Assembly (NCBI GenBank): GCA_023853785.1
Contig: JAJIRX010000906.1
Coordinates: 124,001-188,000, forward strand
Source of the DNA: Psilocybe azurescens
Taxonomy: Eukaryota > Basidiomycota > Agaricomycetes > Agaricales > Agrocybaceae
Length of the DNA stretch: 64,000 nt
Direction: 5' to 3'
In this document: positions 12,331 to 24,300 of the stretch, one piece after another
Layout: each line of letters starts with the position of its first letter
Numbering within the stretch: position 1 is the stretch's first letter
Notes under the pieces: model-generated
Told to the model about the DNA's origin: nothing
Database searches by the model: none
What the model saw: the letters and a program-made list of their open reading frames with translations, nothing else
Position numbers and translations under genes: made by a program

Positions 12331-12768
12331 TCGGGCGCCCGTCGGTCCACACAAGGGTTCTTCTTTAGTCTCGCTAATGCTGCGGTCAAGTGGCATTCGA
12401 AGACTCAAATCCCTGTTGCGACATCTTCCACGGTATCGGAATACATGGCTCTTTCCGACTGTGCACGTGATTGTGCATGGTTCAAGATCTTATTTGGCGA
12501 ACTTGGTTTACCAATTGATCATGTGCCGCTCTATGCCGACAGCAAAGGAGCAATCTTCAACGCTCAGAATCCAGTTACTCAAAAGGGTATTAAACACGTG
12601 GAGATCAGATACCACTATATCCGAGAACAGGAAGAGCTTGGCACGATCAAACTTTATCACGTCCGCACCGATCAAAACGTTGCCGACATGTTTACCAAGA
12701 ATCTCGGCCCGACTCTGTTCTTAAAACATCGAGCATTCCTAGGCCTTGAGTTTTATCCGCTAAAATAA
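12270..12768 (+). pseudogene. Copia RNase H, frameshifted near 12330-12440
   Basis: TYCDASYGDD carries the first catalytic Asp. After a frame change, TVSEYMALSDCARDC (Glu) and PLYADSKGAI (Asp) follow, then KHVEIRYHYIREQ, VRTDQNVADMFTKNL and a stop at 12768. These are the usual final blocks of Copia polyproteins. Confidence 0.9.
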
Positions 12769-12814
12769 AAGGTCACAAACGTTATGACGAGTGTAGAGTC
12801 AGCACGCTCCACTC

Positions 12815-12823
12815 GAAGGGGAG
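12815..12823 (+). other. Polypurine tract
   Basis: GAAGGGGAG abuts the right LTR and would prime plus-strand DNA synthesis. Confidence 0.75.
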
Positions 12824-13183
12824 TGTTGAAACTATGTGACAGCACGTGACATGCACGTGAACGTTAGCGTTACACAGTGCACATGACTGAAAGGTTGCAC
12901 GTGAATATGGCGTTATTATGGCGTGCTTTATAGCACATGATATGCACATGATATATGTTTCCTAATATATGCAGTATGTAAATATGCACACACTATGTAG
13001 AAACGTATATAAGTAGCGTAGTTCTGCTCCTAATAAATAACGAAGTTCCTCACTTCAGTACAGCGCTCACTACGCACTTAAGTACATACATACAAGCTTA
13101 CAGGTCAGTAGTATATGGGTTCGAGTAGGTAACCATACCACTACGTACATAGCCTCGATAGTAGTTACTATATTATTGCAACA
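12824..13183 (+). repeat. Right LTR of the Copia element
   Basis: 360 bp; I found no difference from the left LTR when reading both in full. Confidence 0.95.
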
Positions 13184-13188
13184 GAGGT
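13184..13188. repeat. Copia target site duplication, right copy (GAGGT)
   Basis: Exact match to 6192-6196. Confidence 0.93.
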
Positions 13189-15431
13189 AAAGAGGGAGGA
13201 GGTATACTAATTGTTCTCTGACTATGTATCTTGCTATAGAATTTAAAATTTGCTTGTTGGACCAATCAGTGAACGTTGAAATTCGAGGAAATGTATCCAG
13301 GCCTTCATTAAGCTTCATTGGGACATGTGTAGGCTATAGCTTTTGCCTTTTGCGGGCGCTCTGGAAACCTCGGGCCGACGATTGTGTATTTTGATCCTTC
13401 CATTTCAGGAACCTTCTTAGACCTTAATACTATATTTTCATCAATCGAAAAGCTGGAAGAATGAGGAGAGAGGAGAAGGGTCAAAAAATGCTGGAAGATT
13501 AGAATCCATAAGATAGAATCACGGATTGCAGGAACAGTTTCTTTGGACATGATTGCATGCTTAATTTTCTTGGAGGCTTTTGGGAGGCATGCATTCCCTC
13601 GCAATGTTCACCATTACGATGCAAACACATTAGGGAGTTAGGCAGTACTTCAAGGATGGCTATAATCGCATAGGTAGATATCAAACCTTTAAATAGTGTG
13701 TCTATATACTGACTACTGCCTGAAGAATTCACGTTTTTAACTTATTTTTAGCTCTTTTAAAATGTTATCAGATAGTTTGAATGTCGATGTGGGTAGTCAA
13801 GCTGCAATTAGTAGGTGGCCCGCAAGTCACAGATTAGTCTCGACAAACTCCACATTTTTGCCTTAGAACAGCGCCGCAAGAAGAAATGGTCCTTGCGCCT
13901 CCGCCTCTCGGCCTACCTTCGATCGCCCCTGTTATATGTTTTTCACGACGTTGGAATCTAGGAATAAAATGGCTCCATTTCCCGTGATTCCGTGCGCTAA
14001 ATGCGCCGCAAAAAGTATGTAGAATTTTTATGTAGGCTTCATTTTCCGTTACAGGCCCCACTTAGTGAGCATAAAAATGCATTTTACAGTACATGAGTAA
14101 AGTATTTACATCGTTGTACGCTACGCGTTTACCTCCCAACCTTACGGTTCTTCCTGGTTTTATCAGGTCTATTCAACACAGGGGTCTACCATTTAATAAG
14201 AAACGGTAGAAAGCAAAAGAAACAATCGCGTCTTTCAAAGAGAAGCATCAACATTTCTAGAAATTTCTTCACAATGGCCAACTGTCCAAAAAATCAGCCC
14301 TGAAAACTTCAAATCGGACTCGGAGTCGTTAGCTGTTCCAGGTCGTTCCTGGTTTAAATAATCGACGCTCGAATGGCCATGCGATGATTCAACCTAATGC
14401 AACCTCTTCTCTCTTCTTGTGGCTAGGACATGCCTGACACCCGTTTCTCCTTTCAAAAGGCCTTTTTACGTTGTCTTAGGCTCGACTGGACGGGCTATTT
14501 ATTACATACGTTCTATATCGACTGCAGGCTTTACTCGCAAAAGTATGTCAGAACTTATACGTTACGGGACACAGATAAGGTTAGGTTCAGAAATAAATCG
14601 TATTAAGTTGGCAACGCAGCATACAAATTATAGTTGAGTTCTGAGCCTGAACGGTGCTTGTTGCTGCATCATATAAAAGCTGTAAAAAATTTCATCGGGC
14701 ATATACTATATATGTATAAACGCATTTCTAGCTGAGACATGCTATCTGGTATAATAATTAGCATCGTCTGAGGCTTGATCTTCAAAGGGAAATGAAGAGG
14801 TCTTACGTACTTTGCGTTCTATCTAACGACAGAACGTCAAAGCGCCGGTTTTACTGGCATGACAGTGATGTCAGCTTTGTTAGAGGGAAACTTACTTTAT
14901 AGTTTTAGTAATAAGACAACAGAACACGAATCGGAGAAGCCTACAAATTAGTATTGTACATTAGCCCAAATGCGCATACGACATGCGCCACACAACAGGT
15001 GACATCATTTCAACTGCGTCGCTAAAATAGCGTACTGAACGTGAGCCATACTCTGCCATACTTCTGACAGTAGGATACATATCACAACCTATCACGATAC
15101 ACCAACAAATTTGAAATAAAAACCGGAACCCGATGGTTGAATTACACATGCTCGTCGTCCTTGGATCAATCATCAAGTGACTACATGCGGCCATCCTATG
15201 CCGTCACCAAGGTTTGGAAACTAACCGAAATCCTTTTCGATAAAAGAAGGTTAATATAAAGAATAAAATATAAGTAAAAAACATAATAATGAAGGTGAGT
15301 GAGGGAGTAAGCGTGCAAGGATCTGCAATGGTCTTTTCCTTCCTTCCTTTACACGCGCGCAAATGACCATCGATCACCAACTACACTACCACCGCCCCTA
15401 TCTGATACGGCACCAAGCACACTGCCGGTGC
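13189..15431. other. Intergenic stretch with no recognisable gene
   Basis: Two short minus-strand open stretches abut each other (about 13184-13318 and 13308-13604), but they show no motif I recognise and the first runs into the LTR. The rest has only short random frames and AT-rich runs. The last 100 bases before 15432 are the 3' flank of the cyclin gene. Confidence 0.4.
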
Positions 15432-17258
15432 CTACGCCTCGACTCGCACGCTCACACGTTGACATTCTTCCTTAATATCAGTCACATCCTTAGCCAGATC
15501 GACAGACCCGTTTTCAGGCCAGAGCTCCAAAGCCCAGCTCTGGATATACGCACTGGCCTAATCATAGCAGAAGAATCATGTCATCCCGTTAGCGATCAAG
15601 AAGAACGTTAGAGTTGAGGCCAAATCAGCAACTCACTCTGAAGAAACGCTTGTGTGAGTATTTCTTGTACAAAGAATCATGCTGAACCGGGTGGGTGATG
15701 ATGTATTCCAAGAGGATGTTGGCGACTGGCAAAATCTCCTTCTCGTTGTACATAGTGTAGTGCTCAAGGTTGGGGGTCTAGACACCACATAAGCTTTCTA
15801 ATACCGGAAAGATAATGCGAACCACGCACCCATTGTTCCCGGCCCAAAGACACCCTAGCAAGCCAGAGAGACGCAGCGGACATCAACGATGGCACCACGC
15901 TGATCAACCGCCTTTCCACTAGCCCAATTTCAAGCAAATACTTAGCGATCGTCCTTGCACGGACTTCGCAGTCGTCTGCTTTGCTACCGCGTCTCAGCCA
16001 GGTCATCGGGCCAGGAGCCCTTAAGTCATAATTAATAATCTTCAGAAGGTACCTCTCCGCCTTCAGGATCTCGTCCACGGAGAACTGATTATCAGCGAGA
16101 TGTGCGAGCTCCTTGACGGAAGGGGCGTAGGTTTCCTCGAACTTGGTCGCCACGAAGAAGCTCGCAAGCCCGACAAGCTGCAGTTTCGAGATGGAGATGG
16201 GACGTTGGCTAAGGAAACGGTCGAGGACATTGACGCAGAGAAAGAGAGATTCCGAGACAAGGTTGAATCTGGCGTGGATTAGGAGAAGCCAGTCGATGAG
16301 TATGCCTCGATGTTCCCAGGTCATCTCGTCCTGCTTCTCCATGTAGTTTGGATTGGGCATAGTAGCAAGCTGTTTGAGCGTCAGATGCGGGGTATGAACT
16401 AGCAAGTAAAGCTTCAAACGTACTTCAGTTTCCTTGAGGTAAACACAAACATCCGCGATGTATTCGCTGACCATGACAGGGTCGTCCCAGTCCTCGGTGT
16501 CAAGATCATCCCACAGTTGTGCACCAGAGGGACCTTCAAAGGCCTCAAGGTCACCAGCAACTTTGTCTGCTTCAACTTGTGAATCGTCGAGCACTGCTGC
16601 TTGAACGGCGGTGATCTCGTCGGTATGGCGCCTCTTTGAAACCCGCTTAACGTCCTCGTCTTCTTCCTTGACAGTGTTCAAGGCGAGTGTGGCCTTCCGA
16701 TAATCACCAATCATCATCTTATCAGCATGTTGAACTGACGCTTTCCTAGTGATAACGGCGCCTTGCTCAGCCTTCGATGCTGTCGTGTTTTCGGTAGCTG
16801 CTTTGACGGCTCTCCTCGTTACAACGCTAGACACCACACGTCTGGTAGGAGGTTTGATGACGGGTTTCAGCTTCGTAATAGTCTCCTTCGATATCTCCAC
16901 CTCCATTCCTTTACCCACAGCGGCGCCGGAGTCTTTCAGCTTGTTGTTGGTAACCAGACCAGTGACTTCGACCAAGGCTTCCCTCTTCCTCTTCACGCCC
17001 CCCTCCTCTTTTCCAGTGACAAGAACAGCTTTGGCTTTCGACGCTGCGGTCGAAGCGGTGGCACGGGTGGTCGCGGATGTGGCTGTGGCGGCCCCAGTTT
17101 TCACGCGTGAGCCCACTCGCGTAGGCCGTGTATTTGCATTTTCAGTATCCTTCGTGGCTCGCACTACTCTCGTGGTCCTCCTCACCTGGACGATGGCACC
17201 TTAAGCTCTCTTTCTCAGACACACTGGAACGAAAAAGACTCACTGGGATGGAGGACAT
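15432..17258 (-). CDS. B-type (G2/mitotic) cyclin
   Basis: Regulatory subunit of the mitotic cyclin-dependent kinase. Exons, in transcript order: 17244-17258, 16424-17185, 15830-16369, 15637-15777, 15432-15557 (527 residues). The tiny first exon encodes MSSIP and joins VRRTTRVVRATKDTENA, which explains why no ATG is found at the start of the large exon. A destruction-box-like REALVEVT lies at residues 73-80, in a Lys/Thr/Ala-rich disordered N-terminal half. The cyclin N box spans HRGILIDWLLLIHARFNL..LFLCVNVLDRFLS, with the helix-3 FFVATKFEETYAP. The C box holds the LEHYTMYNEKEILPVANIL and HDSLYKKYSHKRFFR blocks. The 54-nt intron after YLKETE is a multiple of three and would be read through without a stop. 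All junctions stay in frame. Control by APC/C is inferred from the D-box. Confidence 0.95.
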
Positions 17259-18544
17259 ATTCCTCCTTTTCGGAGGGTCAGTAATATATAATAGTAGATT
17301 TGTAGGTAATTTTTTCAAGAAGGAAAGGAAAGAAATGGAGGACGAGAGAAACGAATTCAAGTCTAGCTTCGAAGGAGAGAACAAGGAAAGCGCATCGATT
17401 TGAAAGCTCATATTTGGACATATGAATACATGAACAAATAATGAATACGCGACATACACGTGATCGTATTCGCGTCCGTTAATGAACGTGCCAATAACGC
17501 GCCTGACTCTCCTAAGTGAGCCTTGGTGGGAGACAAACTCTAGACTCGACATTTAAATTTACGAACTTGACAATGGGCGTGCGTTGATAGCAAAAATAAC
17601 TTAGGTTGGTGTAACACATGAACACTTTGTTGGAAATTTTCAGATAGCATTGCAATCTGCATCAGCAAAGCTTGGGTTGCCAGCCAATGGTATACAGCAC
17701 TATATAGAAGGGGACCCTTGCTATGACGCTAGAACATGCTATATAGTGCTTGGTAGCATCATTTTTGCACTATTTTTAGCAAAAAAAAAACACAGAATTT
17801 ATTAAATTTACACCAGGCTGGCACAGCAAATGCACATCAAGTCACAAGTACTCTGTGCATACTCTGGCACCTATACACATACACATAGATCTATCTACAC
17901 TTGCAGCTTGGTCTGCTCTTTTTGTTGTTGTAACTTACAGTCCGTACAAGCCCATGCCTCTCATTCATATGCTTGGTACTTATGCTTTATCAGACATGTA
18001 GCTCATGTCTTTTATGACATACAATATGATCATTTAATGGTAGGGCACATTGGGCAGCTCAGAGAAATTATTGAAAAACTGCACTGTAACTGTAACTGTA
18101 CTTCGTATCATATACTGCACTACAGTTAACAACAGCATGTGCCTTCACCGATGTATTCCTGGATCGATAACTTACATGAAAATGGCACAAGGCTAAGATG
18201 GTTGAATAATTGTCCAAAATTGATTCTCAGGTCAAGCAGATTATACAGGATTATCTCACAGAGAGAGAGTAAGGTCGAATAGTATATGCTTAGATTAATG
18301 AGATTGCATAAGAGGCAAGCGCCTCCGATGCCAAGCGTTTGAACCATTTTGCAGTCCTGAAATGCATGGCTTGAGCTCCTGCCAATATACCCTAGCATAT
18401 TGGCCATTTGGGTAATGCCGACGTGAAATTAATCAAATCCTCATGAACAAAAACTCAGCAAGCCTTTCACATTCCAAAGATGCAAGTAAATTAAATGTGG
18501 ACAGGACAAGGACGTGTTCCAGCTACCAGCATCAGAGTAAATCA
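17259..18544. other. Cyclin 5' flank and intergenic region
   Basis: Contains an AT-rich TATATATT-like element about 25-35 bases before the cyclin start codon (17282-17292), an A10 run near 17780 and the inverted repeat listed separately. No convincing coding exon. Confidence 0.4.
17696..17749. repeat. 12-bp inverted repeat, 30-nt spacer
   Basis: AGCACTATATAG is followed, after about 30 bases, by its near-exact reverse complement CTATATAGTGCT. It could form a hairpin. No flanking duplication or coding context explains it. Confidence 0.5.
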
Positions 18545-19864
18545 CTACCACCGAATCCGCATTATCTTCCTTCCAACGCCCGCTGTGCGCTCCAACACAG
18601 TGTCAACTGTTGCTTTCTCACCTTCGACCGCTTTCAAGAAATCCGAAACGCCTCCACCGACGCCAAAATATAGCACCTTTGCTGCGACCAGACACAAGTA
18701 GGATGCTTCTTTTCACCAGGGCCCAGGCACGCTCTTCGCATGAGATTGATAAGAGGTCGCAGACTCTCCTTCCTGTATATCGTCTCTGAAGTGAGAATTA
18801 TATCATATTTGTTTGCTTTGACGGGATCTGCGCTCGTCGGTAGAGGACTGAAAGTGTCCCATGACCCAACGAAGAAACGCAGTGTTATGTTGAGGCTTTC
18901 GAGGGTTTTGAGGAAGGCGGTTTTAAGTTCTGGGGTAATTGGTAGTTCTCCTGCGTTGATGGGTTGGATGGTAGGCGCCATGTCGTCGTCGTTCATTGCA
19001 GTGCGATAGGCGTCGGCATGAGTTGATGTGTCTGTATGAGAAAGCGGTAAGAAGATGGATAGGATGATGACGGAGAAGGGACATACACCATGTTAAGAGC
19101 ATGTTGGGAAGTGTGACAAGCTGCAGAACGGAGGTGTTGTAATCCTGCAGATGTATCACTGTCTCTGCAGGAAGCTTATCCTGATCGCCGCATTTTGCAA
19201 AAGACAAGAGTTCTCGGAAAATATACATCGAAGGTACACCCGTTCCACAGCCGATCTGAAATAAACAAAGATCAGTGACTGTATTATTCATATTAGACCT
19301 AGATTACGGACTTCAAGGATCCTTTTACCATAGAACGACTCGAGCTCTGATGTCTCCTCCAAGTTATCCAAATAGTCGACGAGATCCAAGCTACATTCCC
19401 ATGTTTTGAGACCACCTTCGTAGATCCCAGGAACGAGATCCGAAGGGGCGTCAAGAAACTCCAACGCCTTCCGTGATGTTATAGAATCAAAGGGATTAGA
19501 TTCTGCCTCTACTGCATCTCCAGCACCCTCCGAAATGAGTTGGAAACGTGCATCAAAGAGATCCCGACGCAGAAGGCATGTCGATTTGCGTGTTGATGAG
19601 AGAGGTATGAAAAGTGGGGAATAGGATATCTGATCCGGTACGCCGTATAGCTAGATGTATATGCCGAATAATCAGAAAACCATTTGCGCTGTTTGGTTTG
19701 AACTGACGAACGAGCTGGTTGAAGGAGATTTCAGAGAATGGCTCGAGCTGCAACGAGGCTTTTTCTTGTGCCAGAGTATCTTGTAGGTTTATAGACTCTA
19801 TCCCGAGACTTAAGAAATCCTCAGAATCGTCGGCGTCGTCGATGTCGAAGTCGAACTTGAACAT
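18545..19864 (-). CDS. Hpm1/METTL18-like protein-histidine N-methyltransferase
   Basis: SAM-dependent 7-beta-strand methyltransferase; the yeast relative Hpm1 methylates a histidine of ribosomal protein Rpl3. The start MFKFDFDIDD is typical of fungal members. Next come ISYSPLFIPLS, LRRDLFDARFQLI and LVPGIYEGGLKTWECS. The motif I SAM loop ILEIGCGTGVPS spans an intron (E|I). HLQDYN follows, and the post-I region ends with YDIILTSETIYR. The C-terminus is VLYFGVGGGVSDF..GRKIMRIRW. Short introns interrupt after NQL, before IGCGTG, and in LLTW. Near 18690-18710 the frame slips by one base between LGPGEKK and LCLVAAKVLYFG; a 35-nt intron there would be too short, so a one-base indel is likely. Family is clear from the two signature blocks. 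Confidence 0.88.
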
Positions 19865-20029
19865 GGTATCGAGATTCAGAAAATGGTTTGGAATCGGTGT
19901 TCTAACTTCTGATAATATAACCGGCAATCAAACAGAACTCGTGCGCAGTGGCTGTGTTGAAGCCAGTCCCGTCCCATATTCTCTTTTACTAATATACTTG
20001 TGTATATCGTTGCATCGTTGAAGCTTGAA

Positions 20030-20905
20030 GCCTTACCGAGTTTCAGTTCATGGATATTTTTGGTGGGATTACGCTCCGTGAAGATATTTTTCATTTCGTC
20101 ACCTATGGCAGAGAACATGTTCTGTCGACTGCCTTCTTCAGCTGTATGAGCCATTGCGCATTCCATAAGTTTATAAAACGTTGCTTCAATTGGAATGGCC
20201 TTTCTTCTGAGGCTCGACAGACAAAATACTGGTCCAAGACAATTGAGTATAATAGGCCTTCCAGCGAGTCTATTGTTCTGGGTGCGAGTGGTGAGAACAT
20301 TCGGGATTTTACAAGGTTAGTCTCTTAGTTTCCATATATTGGGGGCCGAGAAATCATGAGACTCACGTCTTGTTTCATTGTATCGTGCTAAATCAAACTT
20401 CTTCCCTGGACCGTTGAGAAATAAATTGTGAGTAGGACAGATCCAAATGAGGTGAGCGAGCATGAGAATGAGAGATAATCACCTGAGATGGCCCTTGTGC
20501 ACATACAATCATATGAAGCTGGGTGCGTTGATGAGCTTACTGTCAAAATTCGCATTGTAATGGAGCCAAATAGACACACTGATTACACTCGGGGTACTTC
20601 TATACCTCTCTGCAGTTTCTATCAGTTGAGACACCAGGAGAATTGCAAGAAGAACCACAGGTATACGATAATGGCTTCAGTCCATGGTCAAGCGATGACG
20701 TTAAACACCCATTGCCGACCTCTTAAAATAATTCCAAACCGCCTTCAGGGAAACTAACAGATCCAACGGGTATTCCAGCGTTCTCTACCAAAATATCAAG
20801 GCGGGCGCCTGTTTGTTCCAAGCGCTCAACAAACGATATAATCGAGGCCAAACTTGTAGGTCGATGATCCACAGCTCAGCGGTTTTGCACCCTGTCTATT
20901 CCCTA
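20030..20905 (-). pseudogene. Decayed short-chain dehydrogenase/reductase
   Basis: Reading the minus strand gives scattered but ordered SDR pieces: ELWIIDL, then SFVERLEQTGARLDILVENAGIP (the NAG-type strand-4 motif; read in two parts), then ETAERYRSTPRVISV, and near the 3' end TAEEGSRQNMFSAIGDE, which matches the usual post-catalytic segment of retinol-dehydrogenase-like fungal SDRs. The pieces lie in different frames with stops between them. The N-terminal TGxxxGIG nucleotide-binding motif is absent upstream of 20905, and I could not find a convincing YxxxK active site. The number of breaks and the missing 5' end point to a real pseudogene rather than sequence error alone. Confidence 0.6.
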
Positions 20906-21167
20906 ATTTTAAAGATCAATTAAAATATCAGTATGATTATTCAGTTGTATCGAGAATGATAGCTGCGACGTAAGAGTTAGAGCAACCTCTATACAGTGTA
21001 ATAAGTATAGGGTTGTAATCTTGCTCGGGCCGCAATCACGTGGTTGAGATCAGATTGCATCTGTAACAAATGGCTTTTTTGACTGCCAGGCCGAGCACAT
21101 TTGGACGAAGCGGATCGAGGATCACATATCATTGCTAGAATAGAATAAGGTAGGCCATCAAAACGAA

Positions 21168-21252
21168 TGGACGCATTGGGAATTGAACCCAACACCTCTC
21201 GCAAATCGTCAACATGCTAAGCGAGCGTGATAACCAACTACACCATGTGCCC
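21168..21252 (-). tRNA. tRNA-Ala (AGC) with an 11-nt intron
   Basis: Acceptor GGGCACA/TGCGTCC with the alanine identity pair G3:U70, A box TGGTGTAGTTGG, anticodon stem CTCGC/GCGAG, loop TTAGCA then intron, B box GGTTCAATT, discriminator A73. The intron TGTTGACGATT starts right after position 37, the canonical site. A T4 run follows as terminator. An A5-C68 mismatch is present. It lies 65 bases beyond the decarboxylase stop codon, same strand. Confidence 0.93.
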
Positions 21253-21316
21253 ATGTAATGCTACTCCGTCAGGAGCCTTGGGATTTCGCAGAACCAGGTG
21301 CGCAGACAGTTTTATC

Positions 21317-24300
21317 TCAATTTCTCGCCAGAGGCGATGATCGCATCGTCGTTGAAGGAGTAACGCGGGCTTTCAATTTCGTGCCCAGACCCTCCGCACG
21401 ACACTGGCGGCGCCTTTCCTCCTCACCCTTATCCATCCGATCGATAACCATACTCCTCCATCCTGCCTTCCCTTCCTCACTCGTACTTACCTCTGTGTAC
21501 CTTGAAATGCGGTTGTCGGTCTTAAAGTCTTGCTTGTTCAACCCTTTATAATCAACAAAGACTCTGGCTCCCAACTGAAGAGACCCAGTGGCGACTGGAG
21601 CGTAGAAGCTGCGCCCCTCTAAACCATTGAATGACGTCGCTAAACCTGGGCCATGTGCGTCCGGCATGAATGGATCCTCGTACACCTCGATGTACAGCTT
21701 CGCGCCGGGAGTAAAGAAGGACGGAGAGTTGTCATCGGTAAATGGTTGCATGGACCGCTCGTGCAACAGCACATGTGCAAGCATACCGCGTTCCAGCTGC
21801 TTCTTTGACAACGGACGGTCGAGTTCAATCTCAACATTCTCCGCACAGAGCTGTGTATTTGGGGCTTTCAATAGCATGTGGTCTATATGCTGCTGTTCGT
21901 TGCATCCATATAAGTAGAAAGGGCAGAACCCTGACGGATACTCGGGATCTCTCCACTTCGAGAGAAGAGATCGATTCTTGACAACGAATATGTCTGTGAG
22001 CTCACAGTCTGAAATAATTGTTCCCCTAGATCCGAAAGGTCAGTTTGAATGACGAGCTGCCCACGAATCGATACCACTGACATGCGATAAACATATCCCT
22101 TGACCATGCTTCCCGAAATGATGTCGTCGATTGTTTCCGAAAGGATGGTGATTGTGAAGGTCTCACCTTCGTGCTCGTCTGTTGCCTTGAGATAGCGTGA
22201 CCACGAAATACCCGTCATCTTGGCTGTGAGGATGAGCTGCTGGCGTCCATTGGCCTTGTGGAACAAAGGCCGGTAGACTAAGAATAACTTATCCGTTCCC
22301 TGCATGATGAACGTATGCTCCTGCGGCGATATCGTGTTTCGGGCGACAACATGCTGGATTGTATAATTCAGTAGCGATGCAAATTGACATGGAATCGCCA
22401 TAAACTCACACTCATCTCTTCGACCAACGTCTGACGGAATATATTTGCTAGCTCTCCCACAAAGTTCGCCGTCGCCTGGAAAGGTGACATCACGACATTC
22501 CTCAACACGAACAGACTCTGCTTGGAGTCTATCTCGAGCCCCAATCGCTGCTTGAATGCATCCAAGCATTGTCCGTAATCCTGCGGTGCGAATGTTGTAG
22601 ACGTGATGTACATCGGAATATGCCTCGGATTGTCCTGGACATTCGTCACCGAGAGCCTATCAAAGATGCATTTATTCAGATAATTCGCTTCTTCGACATC
22701 ATCATTGACGTAGGAATTATTGGGATAATTGCTATCTTGAATGCGGAAGTTGCAAGCAAAGGCGTTGATGTTCAAGTCGGATCCTAGGGAGCGTAGTTCT
22801 GCGAAAACCTCTGGATCTGGGTCGGAGACGATGTCCCTATTGGAGCGAGCGAGAATCTTCCGTCGAATGAATTTCTTTTCTTGCTCCATTTGCAATAGGT
22901 TTGGTTCGGCGCGTAGTCTGTTCAAAGGAACGACGATGTATGGAGTCGATGAATCCGACATGGCTGCCCAATGTGCGGAGATCTGTGCATGAGACTTCGC
23001 ATGAATAACTGTCGAAAACAACGAGGGCCTGGACTTTACGCACCCGGGCACAACTAAAGCACACCTCACCAAGCAAACTGCCGTGACCTTGTTTATGAAG
23101 GCCTACTACTGCGTGATGGAGATATACCGCCGCCGCCGCTGCTCCAGGTTTACTATGTCCACAGAGTCAGCATAATTACAAAGAAAGAAGGATTAGTCTA
23201 ACCTTCCCTCAACGCCGTAGATGCCAATGTTCTCTCCATTTTTGCCTTGATTAAGGTAGGGGGCGGTCCAAGTTAGCAGGTATCGCATACGGCCATCTTT
23301 GTAACACTACATTGGCCTTGAGCTTATATACTGCCGCAGTTGTGGTGTACACTCACTAGCCCACCAGAAGGATAAGGACAGTAACCACTTTTATGCGGAT
23401 CGATCGTCACCGAATCTGCTTCACGCAGAACCTCGAATTGTCGAATGGTGTGTTCCTTCAGGGACGTAGAAGGGACATAATCACGAGGGGGAAGAGGTCT
23501 TCCAGGTTGTGTGGGCATCCCATCGGGAGTACCTTCAATAGGTTTATCTCGCAGCATGGAAGCGAAATATCCTCCCCAAGCCGCATCTATGAGTGAACGG
23601 TCAATCTGTAAATAAGGACATGGGGAGAACGATGTTTAAATACCTGCGTGAACAAGAAACGACATTCCTTTCGCTTGGTATTCTCGTTTCAGCGCTATTA
23701 TCTCGTCCAATGGGTCAACGGCGCCTTCTTCCGTAGACCCTATGATGGCAACAACGGCATATAGGGGTTGTCGGCGGCAGAAGCGGCTCTCGATGGCATA
23801 CTTGAGATAAACTGTGCACATCCGAGCATTAGCGTCGACTGGAATGTTAACGACGTTTTCAGACCCAATGCCGACGAGTCCTAAAAAAGTGACTAGATGA
23901 GCGAGATGCCATTGAATGCCCAGACGTAGGAGCTTACCGGCTGCTTTCGGCCACGAGTAATGCTTGGTGCTTGATATGAGATATTGACATGGTCCAATAC
24001 CGTATTTATTTTCGAAGGTATCTTTCCCAGTTGATTGCACACTGAAAGGATGCAACGCAGATTCCAGGAAAGTAGGGCTTATACCGAAGTGGGTGCGTAG
24101 ACGGTCGGGTATGGATAGTATTTCCTCTGGAAGTAGGTTGAGCAGCTCCCACGTATCCAAGTCCCGAAGAAGTACAAGGTCCCTTGGGTTAGAGCATGTG
24201 TGTATGGTGAATTTATCCGCAATAAAATGAAGAGGCGCGCCGGGTTTCATAGCTTCTCTGAGAGAAAGTGGATAATACTTGAGATTGCGCGCTAAAAAGC

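Larger units (their letters stand above)
6197..13183 (+). mobile_element. Complete Ty1/Copia LTR retrotransposon (6,987 bp)
   Basis: Two 360-bp LTRs bound an internal region with gag-like, protease, integrase, reverse transcriptase and RNase H segments in Copia order (integrase before RT). LTR ends are TGTTG..CAACA, flanked by the 5-bp duplication GAGGT. A primer-binding site follows the left LTR and a purine tract precedes the right LTR. By eye the LTRs are identical over their full length, implying very recent insertion. The single polyprotein expected is nevertheless split by more than ten frameshifts, so as sequenced it cannot be autonomous. It sits in the 5' flank of the minus-strand membrane-protein gene. 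Confidence 0.96.

Noticed and set aside
7007..12768. Programmed -1 or +1 frameshifting in the Copia polyprotein
   Set aside because: There are far too many frame changes, scattered through conserved domains, for a programmed gag-pol signal.
13184..13604. A gene disrupted by the Copia right LTR
   Set aside because: The short minus-strand frames here have no motif and do not continue on the left side of the insertion, which is the 5' flank of the membrane-protein gene.
17185..17185. Cyclin start at the beginning of the large exon
   Set aside because: The codon there is GTG. A 15-nt upstream exon (MSSIP) with a clean GTGAGT..CCAG intron supplies a proper ATG and the family-typical N-terminus.
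16749..17204. Long plus-strand open frame opposite the cyclin N-terminal region
   Set aside because: Antisense shadow of the Ala/Thr/Lys-rich cyclin coding exon; no motif of its own and no start context.
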